A stretch of DNA of 64,000 nt from Candidatus Flexicrinis affinis (lineage in GTDB: Bacteria; Chloroflexota; Anaerolineae; Aggregatilineales; Phototrophicaceae): the NCBI GenBank assembly GCA_016716525.1, contig JADJWE010000002.1, positions 372,001 through 436,000 of the forward strand, given 5' to 3'. The notes below the pieces were generated by a model. It did no database searches, was not told the DNA's origin, and worked only from the letters and a program-made list of their open reading frames with translations. Numbering within the stretch: the first letter of the stretch is position 1; each line of letters begins with the position of its first letter. This document shows positions 61,430 through 64,000 of the stretch, in pieces. The position numbers and the translations under genes were made by a program.

Positions 61430-62321
61430 CACGGGCCCAGCGCTCCCCCGTTCGCTAGCCAGCGGCGATCGCGACCTGCCGCGCAATCGTGCGCTCCGCA
61501 AGTTCGTTCGAAACCGAATGGCAGCGTTCGGCCTCGTCGTGTTCGCGGCGATCGTAATCGTCGCCGTAGCCGCGCCGCTGTTCAGCGATCAGACCCCATA
61601 TCGCACGGACCTCCGCGCAGTACGTCAGGCGCCTAGCGAAGCGCACATTCTGGGCACCGACATTGCCGGACGCGATATCTTTACGCGTGTTATCTACGGC
61701 GCGCGAATCTCGTTGACTGTTGGCATCGGTACCGTTGCCGTTTACGGAATTCTCGGGGTGATCTTCGGGCTTGTATCGGGTTTCTATGGGGGTTGGATCG
61801 ACGCCGTCGTTATGCGGGTCTGCGACACGCTGATGTCCGTGCCCACGCTGCTGGTGGTCCTCATGCTCGTCACCATTACGGAGCCAAGCCTCACGAACAT
61901 CATCATCGCTATCGCGATCAGCCGCTGGCCCGGCGTAACGCGTCTCGTACGCGGACAGGTATTGGTGGCCAAGCAGTTCGAGTACGTCACAGCCGCACGC
62001 GCGCTGGGAGCATCAGGCGCGCGCATCATGACGCGGCACTTGCTGCCGAACATCCTCGCGCCGGTGATCGTCTCTGCAAGCTTTGGAATGGCGTCCGCCA
62101 TCCTCGCCGAAGCGTCGCTGAGCTTCCTTGGCGTCGGCATCCGGCCGCCGGAACCAAGCTGGGGAACGATGCTCAACGAGGCGCGTGCCCTCAGCGTATT
62201 GGCTGAGATGCCCTGGTTCTGGATTCCGCCGGGGATCATGACCGCTGTCACGGTATTGTGTATCAACTTTGTTGGCGATGGATTGCGCGACGCGCTTGAT
62301 CCACGTATGAAGGAGATCTAG
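61395..62321 (+). CDS. Dipeptide-type ABC transporter permease (DppC type)
   Basis: A 308-residue permease with an N-terminal cytoplasmic stretch, helix 1 at MAAFGLVVFAAIVIVAVAAP, the DppC-specific HILGTDIAGRDIFTRVIYGA and the EAA loop FEYVTAARALGASGARIMTR. It ends ALDPRMKEI as is typical. ATG 61395 lies inside the DppB gene (35-nt overlap). It forms the channel with DppB. Confidence 0.92.
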   Translation: MQSSTRASATSSTGPALPRSLASGDRDLPRNRALRKFVRNRMAAFGLVVFAAIVIVAVAAPLFSDQTPYRTDLRAVRQAPSEAHILGTDIAGRDIFTRVIYGARISLTVGIGTVAVYGILGVIFGLVSGFYGGWIDAVVMRVCDTLMSVPTLLVVLMLVTITEPSLTNIIIAIAISRWPGVTRLVRGQVLVAKQFEYVTAARALGASGARIMTRHLLPNILAPVIVSASFGMASAILAEASLSFLGVGIRPPEPSWGTMLNEARALSVLAEMPWFWIPPGIMTAVTVLCINFVGDGLRDALDPRMKEI

Positions 62322-62322
62322 T

Positions 62323-63414
62323 GTGATTCTCGTGCCCTCAACGCCGGAGTATCCGCGTAATGACGAAGCCAGCGCGGTGCTCCTTGCAGACGGGGGAATG
62401 CTCGTGGTGTGGTCGCGCTTCAAACACCTTAACCGTGGTTCCAACGGTTCGCGTGCGTACGACCCGGTCACCGGCCTGCCCGGCACTGCCCTCAACAGCG
62501 ACAACGCTTCCTCGGACATCGCTGCAATTGAAACACACGACGGCGGTCATACGTGGTCACCACCGCGCACGTTGATAACGAACACCGCTGGCCTCAACGT
62601 CATGAATCCCGGCCTGGCTCGCCTCAGTAATGGGAACCTCGGACTCCTGTACAACTTTCGCGAGTCCACAATTTCCGCGTGCCGCCTGTATCGGACCTCG
62701 TCCGACGAGGGCCATACATGGTCTGAGCCGGTTGCGTTGACATCGGAGGGCTATCAAACAGGATGCAACGACCGTCTCACGGTATTGTCCAGCGGACGCC
62801 TGCTAACCGCGCTCCACGTCACCGATGATTGGCATTCGCATCATCTATTCACCCGCGTCGCGCGTTCCGACGACCACGGACAGACCTGGTCCTTCAGCGA
62901 TTCCATCGAGCTACCACCCGTGTCCAGCTCGGGTGAGTCGGGGGCTTGGGAAGGCGATCTGGTCGAACGGGCAGACGGATCGGTGCTGCTGGTGCTGCGG
63001 ACGGCCATGGGCACATTGTTTCGCGCCGAGTCGCACGACAGCGGTGCGACGTGGACCGAGTTGCGTTCGCTGGAAGTCGTGTCCCCCGTCGCACCTGCCG
63101 TGATCCGCCGGATTCCCGGGAGTGATCGACTGCTGCTGATATGGAACTGGAATTACAACGTCCACCAAGCGATGGCTGGGACGAGATGTCCGCTTGCCTA
63201 CGCGGTAAGCGACGATCACGGAGCATCGTGGCCTCATCTCCAGCGGCACACACTCGAAGATGATCCTGAGTTCACGTGGGCCTATCCCAGCTGTACGTTT
63301 GTCGGCGGCGAGGCGTGGATCACTTACTACGAGTCCCGCGCTGACGATCCGTTCGGTCCGCGGTCGCTGAAACTCCGTCGGCTTCCGGTGGACTCGCTAT
63401 TGGAGGGGTCGTGA
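62323..63414 (+). CDS. Sialidase-like BNR/Asp-box repeat protein
   Basis: A 363-residue six-bladed beta-propeller. Five Asp boxes are visible: THDGGHTWSPP, SDEGHTWSEP, SDDHGQTWSF, SHDSGATWTE and SDDHGASWPH. An N-terminal RNDEASAVLLADGGMLVVW and RFKH contain an arginine that could belong to the substrate triad. There is no signal peptide, so it would act in the cytoplasm on imported saccharides. Proteins of this PF13088 type include true exo-sialidases and many unrelated glycan enzymes; together with the NanA-like lyase, a sialidase or uronate-hydrolase role is plausible but not proven. Confidence 0.8.
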   Translation: MILVPSTPEYPRNDEASAVLLADGGMLVVWSRFKHLNRGSNGSRAYDPVTGLPGTALNSDNASSDIAAIETHDGGHTWSPPRTLITNTAGLNVMNPGLARLSNGNLGLLYNFRESTISACRLYRTSSDEGHTWSEPVALTSEGYQTGCNDRLTVLSSGRLLTALHVTDDWHSHHLFTRVARSDDHGQTWSFSDSIELPPVSSSGESGAWEGDLVERADGSVLLVLRTAMGTLFRAESHDSGATWTELRSLEVVSPVAPAVIRRIPGSDRLLLIWNWNYNVHQAMAGTRCPLAYAVSDDHGASWPHLQRHTLEDDPEFTWAYPSCTFVGGEAWITYYESRADDPFGPRSLKLRRLPVDSLLEGS

Positions 63415-64000
63415 TGCGCGAAAACCGGGTTCGCCAAAGACTGCTTGCCGGTCAACCCGCATTTGGGATTAATCTCCAGATTGATTCCCCGTGGCTGGTC
63501 GAAATGATCGGGCAGGCCGGATTCGATTATGTCATGCTGGATATGGAGCACGGGTTTGCGCGCATGAACCTCCCGGTGCTAATTCTGGCCGCCGATGCGG
63601 TTGGGATCACACCGATTGTCCGTGTGGCGGACCACAACCGCGCAGACCTACTCAATGCCCTCGAGTTCGGGGCCGGTGGAGTTCAAGTTGCGATGGTCGA
63701 TACGCCAGAACAGGCACGCGAACTAGTACGGCAAGCCAAGTATGCGCCCATTGGCGAGCGCGGTTTTTCGTCCGTTACGCGCGCCGCCGACTATGGCCGG
63801 GAATCACTCGCCAGCTTCGCCAGCAAGGCGAACGACGAATCACTGCTGATCCTCCAACTCGAGACTCGGCGCGCGCTTGACAATGCGGCGGCAATCGCCG
63901 CCATTGACGGCGTCGATATGGTGTTCTTCGGCCCGGGCGATCTGTCTCAATCGCTGGGTCTGTTCGGGCAGGAAGCTTCCAGCGCAGTACGCGACGCCAT
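63414..64000 (+). CDS. HpcH/HpaI-family aldolase, N-terminal part (3' end outside window)
   Basis: The frame from ATG 63414 (GGAGGGG 7 nt upstream; the A is shared with the sialidase stop) stays open to the window end, giving 195 residues. FGINLQIDSPWLVEMIGQAG, YVMLDMEHGFARMNLPVL (Asp/Glu-His site), IVRVADHNRADLLNALEFG, LETRRALDNAAAIAAIDGVD and FFGPGDLSQSLG (Mg site) mark a class II HpcH/HpaI aldolase, which splits 2-keto-3-deoxy acids into pyruvate and an aldehyde. A small insertion and substitutions in the usual ARGVGxxR region leave its exact substrate open. Confidence 0.9.
   Translation, partial: MRENRVRQRLLAGQPAFGINLQIDSPWLVEMIGQAGFDYVMLDMEHGFARMNLPVLILAADAVGITPIVRVADHNRADLLNALEFGAGGVQVAMVDTPEQARELVRQAKYAPIGERGFSSVTRAADYGRESLASFASKANDESLLILQLETRRALDNAAAIAAIDGVDMVFFGPGDLSQSLGLFGQEASSAVRDA

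Noticed and set aside
1..64000. tRNA or rRNA genes
   Set aside because: I looked for T-arm GGTTCGANNCC-like and conserved rRNA stretches. The few TTCGAA-type matches lie inside protein genes (for example near 49180) without a cloverleaf.

Overview
Organism. No rRNA or marker gene lies in this window, so the taxonomic call is an inference. The DNA is fairly GC-rich. It carries dense, translationally coupled operons, several LacI-controlled sugar-type ABC importers without ATPase genes, FAD-dependent oxidoreductases of the PF12831 kind, and an uncharacterised nucleotidyltransferase (NTP_transf_5 type). This fits a heterotrophic soil, sediment or mat bacterium, most likely Chloroflexota (Anaerolineae-like). 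Another GC-rich Gram-positive-like lineage is not excluded.

Layout. 0-1.6 kb: tail of a methyltransferase and a nucleotidyltransferase-like gene. 1.6-5.4 kb: a large serine recombinase flanked by two copies of a 142-nt multi-hairpin repeat. 5.4-15.1 kb: a composite defence island. It is a type I restriction-modification operon (hsdM, hsdS, hsdR) with inserted accessory genes: a DUF4258/YgiT toxin-antitoxin-like pair, a second YgiT-like protein, a HEPN-like protein, and an AAA ATPase plus TOPRIM-like DUF4276 pair. Copies of core-gene 3' ends follow several inserts. hsdR runs directly into a truncated, oppositely oriented sulfatase gene. 15.1-21.7 kb (minus strand): LacI, substrate-binding protein, two permeases, FAD oxidoreductase, broken sulfatase. 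21.9-29.2 kb (minus strand): LacI, binding protein, two permeases, a small protein, amidase, M20 peptidase. 29.3-32.5 kb: two beta-rich proteins of unknown function, an acid-sugar dehydratase-like enolase-superfamily protein, and a damaged RraA-like gene.

32.6-35.6 kb is a graveyard: a secreted-protein pseudogene and a second, decayed serine recombinase. 35.7-46.8 kb (plus strand): LacI, ABC importer, C45 Ntn-hydrolase, amidohydrolase/uronate-isomerase-like protein, FGGY (glycerol) kinase and a GlpA/GlpB-like pair. 46.8-49.9 kb: an hsdR fragment, a GH29 alpha-L-fucosidase, a recombinase remnant, a KdpE-like fragment and a 5'-truncated copy of the enolase gene. 49.9-57.7 kb: a divergently controlled acid-sugar operon (RraA, two FAD oxidoreductases, aldo/keto reductase, Ldh_2-type dehydrogenase, Gfo/Idh/MocA) facing a GntR regulator. 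57.7-64 kb (plus strand): DapA/NanA-like lyase, dipeptide-type ABC importer, BNR sialidase-like protein and the start of an HpcH/HpaI aldolase.

How the genes work together. Most of the window imports and breaks down glycans and acid sugars. Glycosidases and a sulfatase release sugars, ABC importers take them up, FAD- and NAD-dependent oxidoreductases and the enolase make 2-keto-3-deoxy acids, and RraA/DapA/HpcH-type aldolases cleave these to pyruvate. No ABC ATPase gene is present for any of the four importers, so a shared ATPase encoded elsewhere is likely. A 1.57-kb segment (enolase 3' part, RraA, end of a FAD oxidoreductase) occurs twice in direct orientation 18 kb apart with complementary damage. 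This suggests the 31-49 kb region is a recombination product. The most unusual part of the window is the mosaic hsd island with its repeated core-gene tails, followed by the hairpin repeat with a compensatory base-pair change.
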